This document shows, in pieces, positions 43,545 to 52,271 of a stretch of DNA of 64,000 nt. The notes under the pieces were generated by a model. That model made no database searches and was not told the origin of the DNA. It worked only from the letters and a program-made list of their open reading frames with translations. This DNA is from JBCCMF01 sp038747545 (GTDB lineage: Bacteria > Bacteroidota > Rhodothermia > Rhodothermales > JBCCMF01): positions 39,451 to 103,450 of the forward strand of contig JBCDJT010000001.1 of the NCBI GenBank assembly GCA_038747545.1, read 5' to 3'. Within the stretch, counting starts at the first letter, position 1, and every line of letters begins with the position of its first letter. Position numbers and translations under genes: made by a program.

Positions 43545-44038
43545 GCCTGATCCACGTTGAGCGCCGCCATAGCAGGGTCGCCCTTCTGGGTAAGGGTCTT
43601 GTTCCAGAAGTAGATCCCCACGCCTGCGAGAATGCCAAAGACGAAACAGATGGCCGCGTTCATCGCCGCGATGCGCCACTGCGTGTCGGCCACCTGAACG
43701 ATCACGAGTTCTTGCGATGCCCCCGGCTTAACCCGCACGTCCAGCTTCTTCTCGTCCTGTATGTAGGTAAAGAGTGAGTGCGGCATCGTCACTTTTTCAT
43801 AGCGCAGCGTGTCGCCCGAAGCCATCGGAATGGAGAGGTCCACGTAGTCGTACGAGATCTCCGACCGGTTGGTCGTTACCACGCTGTCCACATCGGCCAC
43901 AGCGAGCGTGCCCTCTTCTAGCGTCGAGCGCAAGTCAGTCGCTACGCCGATCTGGTTGATTGTCAAGAGCAACATGCCCACGGGTACCGCCCACATGAGT
44001 CGGGCGATCAGCAGGTTTGTTTTCGAGACAGCAGGCAT
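43541..44038 (-). CDS. Small two-helix membrane protein, DUF3592-like
   Basis: The 165-residue product has a hydrophobic segment near the N-terminus (LIARLMWAVPVGMLLLTINQIG, residues 9-30). An extracytoplasmic beta-rich domain of about 90 residues (SYDYVDLSIPMASGDTLRYEKV) and a second helix (INAAICFVFGILAGVGIYFW-like, residues 128-147) follow. The order helix, beta domain, helix resembles DUF3592 proteins, and this is a weak match. Its stop codon overlaps the start of the cysteine desulfurase gene, so the two are translated together. Why a membrane protein is coupled to a desulfurase is unknown. Confidence 0.62.
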   Translation of the reverse strand: MPAVSKTNLLIARLMWAVPVGMLLLTINQIGVATDLRSTLEEGTLAVADVDSVVTTNRSEISYDYVDLSIPMASGDTLRYEKVTMPHSLFTYIQDEKKLDVRVKPGASQELVIVQVADTQWRIAAMNAAICFVFGILAGVGIYFWNKTLTQKGDPAMAALNVDQA

Positions 44039-44091
44039 ACCAATCCTCTGGAGTCCATTCTACGTCACACCGCCTTGTAGCCTGCCAAGCG

Positions 44092-44592
44092 TCAGGCCAA
44101 GAACAAGTACGGCTTCCACGTTTCATCGATGGCGCCGATGAAATCACGAATGAACATAACGTGACTGGGTCGGAAGGGTTTGCGGAGCAGCGGCATCAAG
44201 GCCTCTTCGGGGGTCTTATTTCCCTTTCTGCTATTACACTTCACGCACGCCGCTACGAGATTTTCCCAAGTGTCACGCCCGCCGCGAGAGCGGGGCATCA
44301 CGTGATCGATGGTGAGGTCGTCGCGATGGCCGCAATACTGGCAGCGGAAGCGATCGCGGCGCAGCACGTTTTTGCGCGAGAGGAGGATGCGCTTGTACGG
44401 CACGCGTACGTACTGCTTGATGCGCACGATGCTCGGCCACGGGAACGTGGTGCTCGGCGAGCGGAGCACCCGATCTTTGTACGCCTCCACCACCTCTGCT
44501 TTTTGGAGGTGGACGAGGATAACAGCGCGCTCGACGCTGCAGATGGTGAGCGCCCGGTAGTCTTGGTTGAGGACCAGTACGTGACCACTCAT
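44092..44592 (-). CDS. HNH endonuclease family protein
   Basis: The 166-residue product opens MSGHVLVLNQDYRALTICSV and has an HNH nuclease core: the first zinc pair in FRCQYCGHRDDLT, IDHVMPRSRGGRDTWENLVAACVKCN with the catalytic His in DHVMPRS, and a second CxxC. This architecture is widespread as a chromosomal, stand-alone HNH protein in Bacteroidota and cyanobacteria. Its role is unclear; it is not evidently part of a restriction or mobile system here. A candidate promoter with exact -7 box lies 140 bp upstream (44732-44739). Confidence 0.88.
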   Translation of the reverse strand: MSGHVLVLNQDYRALTICSVERAVILVHLQKAEVVEAYKDRVLRSPSTTFPWPSIVRIKQYVRVPYKRILLSRKNVLRRDRFRCQYCGHRDDLTIDHVMPRSRGGRDTWENLVAACVKCNSRKGNKTPEEALMPLLRKPFRPSHVMFIRDFIGAIDETWKPYLFLA

Positions 44593-44731
44593 CGGTCAGC
44601 CCTCCGCGTCGGGGCCAGCACGCGCTGCGGCTGCCCTCCCCTCGCTACGATGGTCTTACGTCCAGTGAAGTTGATACCTCGCTGTATGCAATAACGGTTT
44701 CCATGGGGTTCTGACGGCGTATTGCCTCGTT

Positions 44732-44739
44732 CAAAGGTA
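44732..44739 (-). promoter_or_regulatory. Bacteroidota-type -7 promoter box for the HNH gene
   Basis: On the minus strand the sequence reads TACCTTTG, an exact TAnnTTTG match, in an otherwise non-coding 283-bp spacer (44593-44875). No clear -33 TTG lies at the usual distance; upstream is a T-rich tract. The implied leader is about 130 nt. Confidence 0.4.
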
Positions 44740-44875
44740 CTGCAAAAACAGCATTAAGGAAAAGTCCGGCAGGCGCGTTTTGATCGTTTGATAACCCGCT
44801 GGTTCCCGCATCCCTCTGGAAGGGCCTAGGATACGCGCTAGGCGCTACCCGCTGGCTCAGCCTACTGATATCAGC

Positions 44876-45316
44876 CTACTGGTCCATTGCGTCGATCTTG
44901 GCGAATTGTGCGCGGTTCCAGTCATCGCCTCCGGGCTGCGCGGTGAACCATGCGGTCAGGATTTCCTTGGCAAGCGCATCGGTCGTGAGGCGCAGGCTGA
45001 GGGCAAGCACGTTGGCATCGTTCCAGACGCGCGCGCCACGTGCGGTCTCTGCGTCGGTGCAGAGGGCGGCGCGGACGCCCCGATGCTTGTTCGCGGCGAT
45101 GCTGGCGCCCGTGCCCGTCCAGCAACAGACGATGGCTTCATCCGCTTTATCGTCAGTGACCATCCGCACCGCTTGCGACGTCACATCGGGCCAGTCGCTC
45201 TCGCCCCCGTCTGCTTCGGGACCGACGTAGATCACGGTGTGCCCGTGCCGCTTCACCTCGGCCTGCAAGGTGTCGAGGAGTGGCGTGCGGAGGTCGGTGC
45301 TGAGGGCGATGCGCAT
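44876..45316 (-). CDS. rpiB: RpiB/LacA/LacB-family sugar-phosphate isomerase
   Basis: The enzyme interconverts ribose 5-phosphate and ribulose 5-phosphate in the pentose phosphate pathway, or a related sugar. The 146-residue product starts at ATG 45316 (MRIALSTDLRTPLLDTL). It has the active-site segment AIVCCWTGTGASIAANK (about residues 61-77; Cys64/65 take the place of the usual CGTG), followed by GVRAALCTDAETARGARVWNDANVLALS. The CCWTGTG form indicates a subgroup differing from E. coli RpiB. It is divergent from the cytochrome-tailed dehydrogenase gene. Confidence 0.87.
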   Translation of the reverse strand: MRIALSTDLRTPLLDTLQAEVKRHGHTVIYVGPEADGGESDWPDVTSQAVRMVTDDKADEAIVCCWTGTGASIAANKHRGVRAALCTDAETARGARVWNDANVLALSLRLTTDALAKEILTAWFTAQPGGDDWNRAQFAKIDAMDQ

Positions 45317-45428
45317 GGTATCGGTGGATGTGTTAGGGGCTGTCAACCGCCGAATGCGCAGCGCAGTTGCACTTCATCTTCACAGAAGTTACGTTACAAT
45401 TCTTCGTCGATGTAACCGCTTCCGACTC

Positions 45429-48038
45429 ATGTCACGTCGCCTTGCGGGGCCCGGTGCCCTTTTTTTATGCTTCGCCATCGTGTTGATGGCCACCACCTCC
45501 CGCGATGATGAAGGGCCGCCTGACCTAACGCTGCCCGACGGGTTCAAGGCGGAAGTCGTATACCACCCGATGGGCGCCGACAGCAGCTCGTGGGTTGCGC
45601 TAGCGTGGGACGATCGCGGTCGCCTGCTCGCCTCCGACCAATACGGATCGCTCTACCGCTTGACGCCGCCCCCCATCGGCACGCCATACGATGAGACGGT
45701 AGCCGAGAAGCTGCCTATCAACCTAGGGCATGCGCAAGGCATGCTGTGGGCGCACAACAGCCTGTACGTGAACGTGAGTACGGAGCACGGCATCGACGGC
45801 AACGGCAGCGGCCTCTACCGCGTGCGCGACACGACGGGCGACGGCGAGTTGGACGCGGTCACGCTGCTGCAGAAGTTTGACAACTGGGGCGAGCACGGGC
45901 CGCACGCCATTGTGATGGGGCCGGATGGCGAGACGATGTACATGGTGGCAGGCAACTACGTATCGATCCCCGAAGGCGCCACGGCACGGGGCCCGATGAA
46001 CTGGGACGAAGACGGCCTCTTCCCCGTCATCCTGGACCCACGCGGGCACGCCAATGAGCTGCGCGCACCCGGCGGATGGATCGCACGCTTCGACTCGCTC
46101 GGGCAGAACTTCGAGGTGGTAGCCACGGGCTTCCGCAACACGTTCGACTTCGGCTTCACGCCGCAGGGCGACATCCTCGCGTTCGACTCCGACATGGAGT
46201 GGGACATGGGCATGCCGTGGTACCGCCCCATCCGCGTGCTCCACGCCACCAGCGGCGCCGACTTCGGCTGGCGCACGGGCTCGGGCAAGTGGTCGGCGCG
46301 CTACCCTGACACGCTGCCCTCGGTTGTTGACGTAGGCCAGGGCTCGCCCACAGGCGTGCTGATGGGCTACCAGTCGGGCTTCCCGCAGCGGTATCAGCGG
46401 GGCATGTTTGTCTTCGACTGGAGCTTCGGCACCATCTACTTCGTGGATGTGGAAGACGCAGGCAGCAGCTACACGGGCAGCACCGAGGAATTCCTAGCCG
46501 GCGTCCCCCTCCCGCTCACCGACGGGCTGTTCGGCGACGACGGCGCGCTGTACTTCGCCACGGGCGGGCGGCGGCTTAACTCTTATGTCTTCCGCATCTA
46601 CTACGACGGCGACGAGGCGACCACGCCCGTTGCTGCTGCCCCGCCGAACGACCTCAACCTGCTGCGGCGCACCATCGAGGCGTTCCACAACACCACGAAC
46701 CCAGCCGCCGTGGAGACGGTGTGGCCCTACCTCAACCACGCCGACCGCCACATCCGCTACGCAGCCCGGATCGCCATCGAGCACCAGCCCGCCGAGACGT
46801 GGGCCGAGCGCGCCCTCGCTGAGCCTGACGCGGTCAGCCGCATCCATGCGATCGTCGCCCTAGCGCGCCAGGGCGATGCTGACCATCGCGACGCGGCCCT
46901 CGAAGCGCTCAACGCGATCGACTTCGGCAGCCTCACTACGGATCAGCAGACCGACCTCTTGCGCGCCTACCACCTCGTGCTTATCCGCATGGGCATGCCG
47001 AGTACACCGGTTGGAGACGCCGTCATCGCTACACTCTCGCCCCACCTGCCGTCGCCGATGTATGACCACAACCGCGACCTCGGGCGGGTGCTGGCCTACC
47101 TCGGTGCTCCAAACGTAGCTCCCGTGCTGGTGCAGCTCATGCAGGAAGCTGCCACGCCAGAGGACATCTTCATCTCTGAGGATGTGCTGGCGCGCAGCGA
47201 GAAGTATGGCGACAGCATCGCCCGCATGAAGAACAACCTGCCGAGCCCGCAAGAGATTGAGTTTGCACGCATCCTGGGTCACGTTGACACAGGCTGGACG
47301 CCTGAGCTTCGCGATACCTACTTCCAGTGGTTCTACGACGCCCTCAACCGTAAGGGCGGGCTGAGCTACAAGGGCTTTGTGGACGCGATCCGTCAGCGGG
47401 CCATCGAACGGTTGCCCGAGGATGAGAAGGAGCGCCTGGGCGCGCTCGCAGGCACGTTCAGCGTCGAGGCCGTGGACTTCACCAACCTGCCGCAGCCTGA
47501 AGGCCCTGGCAAGGACTACTTACAGAGTGACCTCAACGAGATGCTATGGCAGCGCTTCGGCGCACCGCGCAACTTCGAACGCGGGCAGCAGATGTACGCC
47601 GCAGCGCTCTGTGAAGCGTGCCACGCGATGAACGGCGTAGGCGGCAACGCAGGGCCCGACCTCACGCAGGTGGGCACGCGGTTCTCGAAGATCGACATTG
47701 CGCGCGCCATTGTGAACCCGAGCGACGCCATCTCAGACCAGTATGGCGCCACGCTCATCAAGACCCACGATGGCATGGCCTTGGCCGGACGCGTCGTGAG
47801 CACAACCGATGAGACGGTGACGATCAGCCTCAACCCATACGTACCCGATCAGACGATGGACTTTGCCACTGCTGACATCGCCGAGCAATCTGACTCACCT
47901 ATCTCGCTGATGCCTGCCAAGCTCCTCAACCGCCTCAACGAACAGGAAGTCCTGGACCTGATGGCCTACCTCATCTCCGGCGGCGACCCTGAACACAAAT
48001 GCTACACGGGCAACCGGGGCTGCGATACCGAAGACTGA
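45429..48038 (+). CDS. Large exported sugar-dehydrogenase-like beta-propeller with C-terminal heme c domain
   Basis: ATG 45429 gives an 869-residue protein with an N-terminal signal or anchor (GALFLCFAIVLMATTS). A glucose/sorbosone-dehydrogenase-like propeller (residues about 30-400) opens DLTLPDGFKAEVVYHP and contains EHGPHAIVMGPDGE and FRNTFDFGFTPQGD. A helical HEAT-like region (about 420-690) follows, then a cytochrome c-type domain with heme motif CEACH (about residues 728-732) in LCEACHAMNGVGGNAGPDLT. The order matches the PVC-type/heme-binding dehydrogenase proteins abundant in Planctomycetes and Bacteroidota. It is probably periplasmic and passes electrons from an unknown substrate. 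The coding frame extends upstream into rpiB but the signal peptide fixes the start. Confidence 0.83.
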   Translation: MSRRLAGPGALFLCFAIVLMATTSRDDEGPPDLTLPDGFKAEVVYHPMGADSSSWVALAWDDRGRLLASDQYGSLYRLTPPPIGTPYDETVAEKLPINLGHAQGMLWAHNSLYVNVSTEHGIDGNGSGLYRVRDTTGDGELDAVTLLQKFDNWGEHGPHAIVMGPDGETMYMVAGNYVSIPEGATARGPMNWDEDGLFPVILDPRGHANELRAPGGWIARFDSLGQNFEVVATGFRNTFDFGFTPQGDILAFDSDMEWDMGMPWYRPIRVLHATSGADFGWRTGSGKWSARYPDTLPSVVDVGQGSPTGVLMGYQSGFPQRYQRGMFVFDWSFGTIYFVDVEDAGSSYTGSTEEFLAGVPLPLTDGLFGDDGALYFATGGRRLNSYVFRIYYDGDEATTPVAAAPPNDLNLLRRTIEAFHNTTNPAAVETVWPYLNHADRHIRYAARIAIEHQPAETWAERALAEPDAVSRIHAIVALARQGDADHRDAALEALNAIDFGSLTTDQQTDLLRAYHLVLIRMGMPSTPVGDAVIATLSPHLPSPMYDHNRDLGRVLAYLGAPNVAPVLVQLMQEAATPEDIFISEDVLARSEKYGDSIARMKNNLPSPQEIEFARILGHVDTGWTPELRDTYFQWFYDALNRKGGLSYKGFVDAIRQRAIERLPEDEKERLGALAGTFSVEAVDFTNLPQPEGPGKDYLQSDLNEMLWQRFGAPRNFERGQQMYAAALCEACHAMNGVGGNAGPDLTQVGTRFSKIDIARAIVNPSDAISDQYGATLIKTHDGMALAGRVVSTTDETVTISLNPYVPDQTMDFATADIAEQSDSPISLMPAKLLNRLNEQEVLDLMAYLISGGDPEHKCYTGNRGCDTED

Positions 48039-48051
48039 GCGGCGCCTTTGG

Positions 48052-50499
48052 CTAGAAGCGCCGCTCAAAGCCGAGGGTGACGTACATCCCGGCTTGATCG
48101 AGGCGGCGCGTCACATCGAGGCGGAAGGGAAAGCCGAGGATGTTCTTGAGTCCAAGGCCGAGTTCGTGGTGGACGCCGCGCGACGGATTGGTCCGCCGCG
48201 AGCTGGCCGTGGCGGGCAACGTGGCTTCACCATGCGCGCCGTGCAGGGCTAGGCTCAGGCGGCGGTCTACGAGGCTGTGGAGCCTGAGGGCTTGGAAGAG
48301 CGTGCTGCTGAAGTCATGCTCCCAGAACGCCCCCCAGACGCGCTCGCCCTCGTAGCGCTGCCCCAGGAGCGAGCGGAAGGTGCCAAACGTGCTATACGGC
48401 CCCACGCTCCCGTCCAGCCCAAACCGACGCTGCGACGGCACATCGCCATCCGACCAGCCGCCGACTAGGCGAACGCGCAATCGATTTTGTAGGGGCTGGC
48501 GCTGGAAGAACGTAGGCAGGGTCCAATCGACCTCGCCCCGCACGCGCCGCACCCCTTCGCCTACGCCGCCGATGCCTACATCCGCCTCCAGCGTTACGGT
48601 ACGCACGAGCGGATCGAAGCGCTCGCGCGTCGTGGCCTCGAATGCGGCGCGCAGCTGCGCGACCTGTGTTGCGCCCACATCGATGTCCGGGTTGGCACGC
48701 TGCCCATCGCCGAAGAGCCAGCCGGGGTAGTCGGTGTTGTTGTCGAGCGAGGTATGATGCTCGGTGCTGAGTTGAGCCGAGAGCGTCATGCTGAGCGGGG
48801 CGATGGTAAGACCAAGCAGCGCCGAGGCATGGTCGCGCTGGTAGTAGTCGAAGTAATCATCGTAGCCGATGTAGGTGGCGATGCCTGCGAGCGTGAAGCT
48901 GTGCGCGGAGCCCCCCACGCGCGCTGCCGTTTGCGAACCTCCTGCCAGCTCCAGGAACGGACGCAGCCGCTGCGTGGGCGGGCCTGTGGTGTAGCGCACC
49001 GCGCCGTAGCCGTTCACGCGGCTGCGTGCGTTGGCAAAGCCGAGCCCCGTGCGCACCGACCAGCTCGGCGACGGTTCGAAGCTGCTCTTCAGCCCAAAGT
49101 GCCCGCCGTCCACGCGGTTGTACCACCACCATGCGCGGTCCAACACCTGCTCCTGCCACCCTTTGCGGCGGGGTTCGGGCGGGTCCTCCGTCAGCACATC
49201 TTGCACTACCAGCCCACGTACCGCCTTGATGAGCGCGTATTGCAAGAGGTTGACTTGATCTAGCGGTGCCGACGCTAGGCTGCCAATCATGCCAATGGGA
49301 GCGAACGCCCGCGCCATCGTCAGCTTGGGATCGAGGCGGCTCACCGCCGTCCGCTCCTCAATGGTCATAGGCACCATACCGGGGTTGCCGCGAAAGAGGA
49401 ACGCCTGGGCCTCGGCAAAGGGCATGTCAGTGCGGGGCTGCGCGCGGGCAAAGAGCGAGTCGGGGCCAGGGCGTTGCTGGGCGTGACCTGTCAGCCGCGT
49501 CACCTGCCGGTAGAACGCCATCGGGTACCGCATGCCGGGGCGAGCCAGCGCGATGCGCCCCTCGGCGCGCAGGTCGATGGGAAACCACTGGTCCCCCTCG
49601 AACGGCGCAAACTGCTGCTCGAAGCGCACATGCCAGTCGCTGACGGGCGGCGGCAGCTGCTGGAAGCTGGCGGGGGTGAGCGCCACGTCGAGCAGGGCAA
49701 AAGCGCCATCAAGCACGCGGATGGTGCCGATGAACGCAGGCTGCGTGAGCCGCTTCGGCGACACGTAGATCTCGTATACCTCGGTGCTATCTACCATGCG
49801 CACGTTCGCGAGCGTAAACGTGTAGACATCCAGCGCCTTGGGATGCGTCGGGCCGAAGTAGGTGAAGCCCATCAGCGGGATGTCGTCGGCGTAGAAGTTG
49901 AGCGCGGGCAGCGGCGTGGCGAAGCGGTACGTACCCGAGTTGCGCGGCTGGATGCGCCGGGCACGGATGAGGTCGCGCACACCGTTCTCGCTCCGCCAAA
50001 AGCTCTCCGCGATCGTCTCGCGCACCTGCACCAGCTCGTCTTCGCGCTGCAGCATGAAGCGGCTGTACGCCTCGGCCTGGTACGCAACGCCGCCCGCATG
50101 GCGCTCCTGCTTCCGGGCAATCACCTGGCGCATGATGCCCACCGCAGGGTCCTCGCCATCGACCACGATCTCGCCCAGCTCGGCCACGCTCGGCGTCAGC
50201 GCAATTCGCACTTGGGCCTGCTCACCGGGCTGCACTACAACGGCCGCCGACGCGAAGCCGAGGAACCGCGCCCGCAAGGTCACGGGCAGCCGTGGCACGA
50301 CCAGCTCGAAGGCGCCGCGCAGGTTGGTGATCGTCCCCGTCGTGGCGCCGTCGATAAACACGTGTGCCGCGGGCAACATCTCCCCCGTCTCAGCATCGAC
50401 AACAACGCCGCGTACGGCCACTTGCGCCGCCGCCGGCCCAACGAACAGAGCCATGCCGAGCACCATCCCGATGCAAGCTAGGCGGGCGCGGTATACCAT
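48052..50499 (-). CDS. DUF5686 outer-membrane protein with carboxypeptidase-regulatory-like domain
   Basis: The 815-residue product starts at ATG 50499 with a signal peptide ending GPAAAQ. An N-terminal carboxypeptidase-regulatory-like beta-sandwich follows (residues about 28-110, VAVRGVVVDAETGEMLPAAH and TGTITNLRGAFEL), then a long DUF5686 region predicted to finish as a beta barrel, ending YVTLGFERRF with the aromatic C-terminus of outer-membrane proteins. Such proteins are Bacteroidota-specific and unassigned, often near TonB-type systems. It is convergent with the dehydrogenase gene (13-bp gap). Confidence 0.85.
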   Translation of the reverse strand: MVYRARLACIGMVLGMALFVGPAAAQVAVRGVVVDAETGEMLPAAHVFIDGATTGTITNLRGAFELVVPRLPVTLRARFLGFASAAVVVQPGEQAQVRIALTPSVAELGEIVVDGEDPAVGIMRQVIARKQERHAGGVAYQAEAYSRFMLQREDELVQVRETIAESFWRSENGVRDLIRARRIQPRNSGTYRFATPLPALNFYADDIPLMGFTYFGPTHPKALDVYTFTLANVRMVDSTEVYEIYVSPKRLTQPAFIGTIRVLDGAFALLDVALTPASFQQLPPPVSDWHVRFEQQFAPFEGDQWFPIDLRAEGRIALARPGMRYPMAFYRQVTRLTGHAQQRPGPDSLFARAQPRTDMPFAEAQAFLFRGNPGMVPMTIEERTAVSRLDPKLTMARAFAPIGMIGSLASAPLDQVNLLQYALIKAVRGLVVQDVLTEDPPEPRRKGWQEQVLDRAWWWYNRVDGGHFGLKSSFEPSPSWSVRTGLGFANARSRVNGYGAVRYTTGPPTQRLRPFLELAGGSQTAARVGGSAHSFTLAGIATYIGYDDYFDYYQRDHASALLGLTIAPLSMTLSAQLSTEHHTSLDNNTDYPGWLFGDGQRANPDIDVGATQVAQLRAAFEATTRERFDPLVRTVTLEADVGIGGVGEGVRRVRGEVDWTLPTFFQRQPLQNRLRVRLVGGWSDGDVPSQRRFGLDGSVGPYSTFGTFRSLLGQRYEGERVWGAFWEHDFSSTLFQALRLHSLVDRRLSLALHGAHGEATLPATASSRRTNPSRGVHHELGLGLKNILGFPFRLDVTRRLDQAGMYVTLGFERRF

Positions 50500-50580
50500 A
50501 AGCACGGAGTGTTCGTGAAGAGCGAGCCAGAGCACTAACGCCGCACCAGCGGTAAACGTATGCGCGTCTTCGCCAACAGG

Positions 50581-51078
50581 CTAGGGCGTGTCAGCTCCAT
50601 CGGCCACGTCCTCCGATGTGGCTTCAGTCGCAGGCGCCTCCTGCTTGCTCAGCGCGACCGCGTTCATGCAGTAGCGCAGGCCGCTCGGCAGGGGACCATC
50701 GGGGAAGACGTGGCCGAGATGTGCATCGCAGGTGTTGCACAGCGTCTCAATGCGGCGCATCCCGAACGAGCGATCCTCGTGGTAAGCGATAGCATTCACG
50801 TTGATGGGTTGCGTGAACGACGGCCAGCCCGTGCCGCTCTCGAACTTCTCGTTGGCATCGAAGAGGAGCGTGTCGCAGCAGACACACGCGTAGAGGCCGG
50901 GCTCAAACAAGCTGCACATCGCCGAGCTGAACGCCCGCTCCGTGCCGTGCTGCCGTGTGACGCGGTACTCCTCTGGTGAGAGCTGCGCTCGCCACTCGGC
51001 ATCAGTCTTTTCCACCCGGCGGTCGGGCGAGGGGTTGCCTTTCTTGGCGAAACGGATGACATCGATCCACTTGAGCAT
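50581..51078 (-). CDS. msrB: Peptide-methionine (R)-S-oxide reductase
   Basis: MsrB repairs oxidised methionine (R form) in proteins. The 165-residue product has paired zinc CxxC motifs (YACVCCDTLLF and TLCNTCDAHLGHVF), the substrate segment FESGTGWPSFTQP, and the catalytic cysteine in GLRYCMNAVAL near residue 137. The N-terminal 40 residues and the C-terminal acidic tail are variable. There is no signal peptide, so it is cytoplasmic. A small conserved gene lies 160 bp upstream on the same strand. Confidence 0.95.
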   Translation of the reverse strand: MLKWIDVIRFAKKGNPSPDRRVEKTDAEWRAQLSPEEYRVTRQHGTERAFSSAMCSLFEPGLYACVCCDTLLFDANEKFESGTGWPSFTQPINVNAIAYHEDRSFGMRRIETLCNTCDAHLGHVFPDGPLPSGLRYCMNAVALSKQEAPATEATSEDVADGADTP

Positions 51079-51238
51079 GGCGAGCGTTTTGGGTTTGTTG
51101 GATTAGACCGTGCTAACGCTCCCCTGAAGGCTAGGTTGTACGCATATTGGAACAACTTGGAGGGCATCACCAGCTGCACGACATTTCACCATCAGCCCTT
51201 CACCCTACAGGAGCATAGCGGGTCAGAACGACTTGTTG

Positions 51239-51502
51239 CTAGGGCGCCCCCAACTGCACATGACTTAGGAAGTGCAGGACTTTCGCCTCAGGCATCTCAC
51301 AAGGCTTCAGGTGCTCGCCTTGCGCTGTATGGTAAAGGTTCAGGCTGACGAAGTCGGAGCCGCCCAGCTCCTCAGCGTACAGCTTGAACGAGCGGCCGCC
51401 GTTGAAAACGGCTTTGGTGATGCCGTAGCGTCGACCTTGATAAACACCCACCGAATAGCCTTCCGGTATGTCGACGACGAATTTACGATCTGCAGTGTCC
51501 AT
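51239..51502 (-). CDS. Small conserved protein of unknown function
   Basis: From ATG 51502 the product is 87 residues. Its core, PEGYSVGVYQGRRYGITKAV, FNGGRSFKLYAEELGG, FVSLNLY and LKPCEMPEAKVLHFL, matches a short family I recall from many Bacteroidota, sometimes named peptide methionine sulfoxide reductase without showing MsrA or MsrB active-site motifs. It has a single cysteine in KPCEMPE. It lies just downstream of the hmuY terminator and 160 bp upstream of msrB. A frame continuing upstream to 51553 runs into the terminator hairpin and is rejected. Confidence 0.7.
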   Translation of the reverse strand: MDTADRKFVVDIPEGYSVGVYQGRRYGITKAVFNGGRSFKLYAEELGGSDFVSLNLYHTAQGEHLKPCEMPEAKVLHFLSHVQLGAP

Positions 51503-51504
51503 AC

Positions 51505-51545
51505 CAATAAAGGCCCCCACCGTACCATACGATGGAGGCCTTATC
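51505..51545 (-). terminator. Rho-independent terminator after hmuY
   Basis: On the minus strand the arms AAGGCC/GGCCTT (51537-51542 with 51510-51515) enclose inner pairs CCA/TGG and CGTA/TACG, and the stem runs into TTTATT. It lies 33 bp past the hmuY stop and ends the receptor-hmuY transcript before the small downstream gene. Confidence 0.75.
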
Positions 51546-51574
51546 CAAGGCAAATCCTGGTATCAGCCAGTGGC

Positions 51575-52192
51575 CTATTCGAAGCGCCGTGAGCCGTCGG
51601 GCTGATGTACGAACTCGAACGTGTAGTGCCGCGACTCGTCAGCCGAGGTCGGGTTGGCGGGGTTGCCTTTGTAGTAGCTCATCATGCGGATCTTGGCGAA
51701 CGTGCCATCGGCGCAGCGCACGACCAGCACGCGGCCGGGGATTGGAGAGACGACGTTGGCCTGGGGGTTGTAGTTGTACCAGCCGTTGCCCGATCCCGTG
51801 GGGATGGCGAAGCCTGAGGTGGCGTCGGTGCTGTAGCCCGTGGCGGGTGCCTCCGTGACTTCCTCAAACAGGGCCTCTACGACCTGCGCACCGCCTTGAC
51901 CAGGGCCACTAGCGCCGCCGTTCGTGAAGATAGTAGTGGATTGCAGAGCGATGTCCCACGCGGCCGAGGCCGAGTCGGCAGCAGGGACGATGCGGTTTTC
52001 GCGAAGGCTGTAGAACGTGATGACGCCAGCCCCCACAGGGCCGCGTGGTCCGAAACCGACGATAGGATCAGCCGGGATGTCCACGGCCATCTGCACCTCG
52101 GGGGGCATAAACTCTTCGGACGAGCTGCTGTCACAGCCGCTGAAGACCAGAAGGGCTGCGACGAACAGCGTAGAAAAGAGACGGTTACGCAT
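51575..52192 (-). CDS. hmuY: HmuY-family heme-binding lipoprotein
   Basis: HmuY-like proteins are surface lipoproteins that take heme from host or environmental hemoproteins and pass it to a TonB receptor. The 205-residue product starts at ATG 52192 with a lipobox ending VFSGC (Cys20). The family pattern is clear: VITFYSLRENRIV, then SAAWDIALQSTTIFTNGG, GPGQGGAQVVEALFEEV, GWYNYNP, VVRCADGTFAKIRMMSYYKG and RHYTFEFVHQPDGSRRF. The methionines of MMSYY are reminiscent of heme-ligand regions but the actual ligands are not assignable. It lies 79 bp downstream of the receptor gene on the same strand. Confidence 0.88.
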   Translation of the reverse strand: MRNRLFSTLFVAALLVFSGCDSSSSEEFMPPEVQMAVDIPADPIVGFGPRGPVGAGVITFYSLRENRIVPAADSASAAWDIALQSTTIFTNGGASGPGQGGAQVVEALFEEVTEAPATGYSTDATSGFAIPTGSGNGWYNYNPQANVVSPIPGRVLVVRCADGTFAKIRMMSYYKGNPANPTSADESRHYTFEFVHQPDGSRRFE

Positions 52193-52271
52193 GGTGATAT
52201 GAGTATAGGTTGTATGGGATGTACAGATAACGCGTGGGCGAAGCCGCCACGCAGCCGGGGGAAAACGTGGA

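Noticed and set aside
49474..50481. Plus-strand frame of 335 codons opposite the DUF5686 gene
   Set aside because: It is antisense to a clear signal peptide and carboxypeptidase-regulatory domain; composition is Arg/His/Leu-rich shadow.
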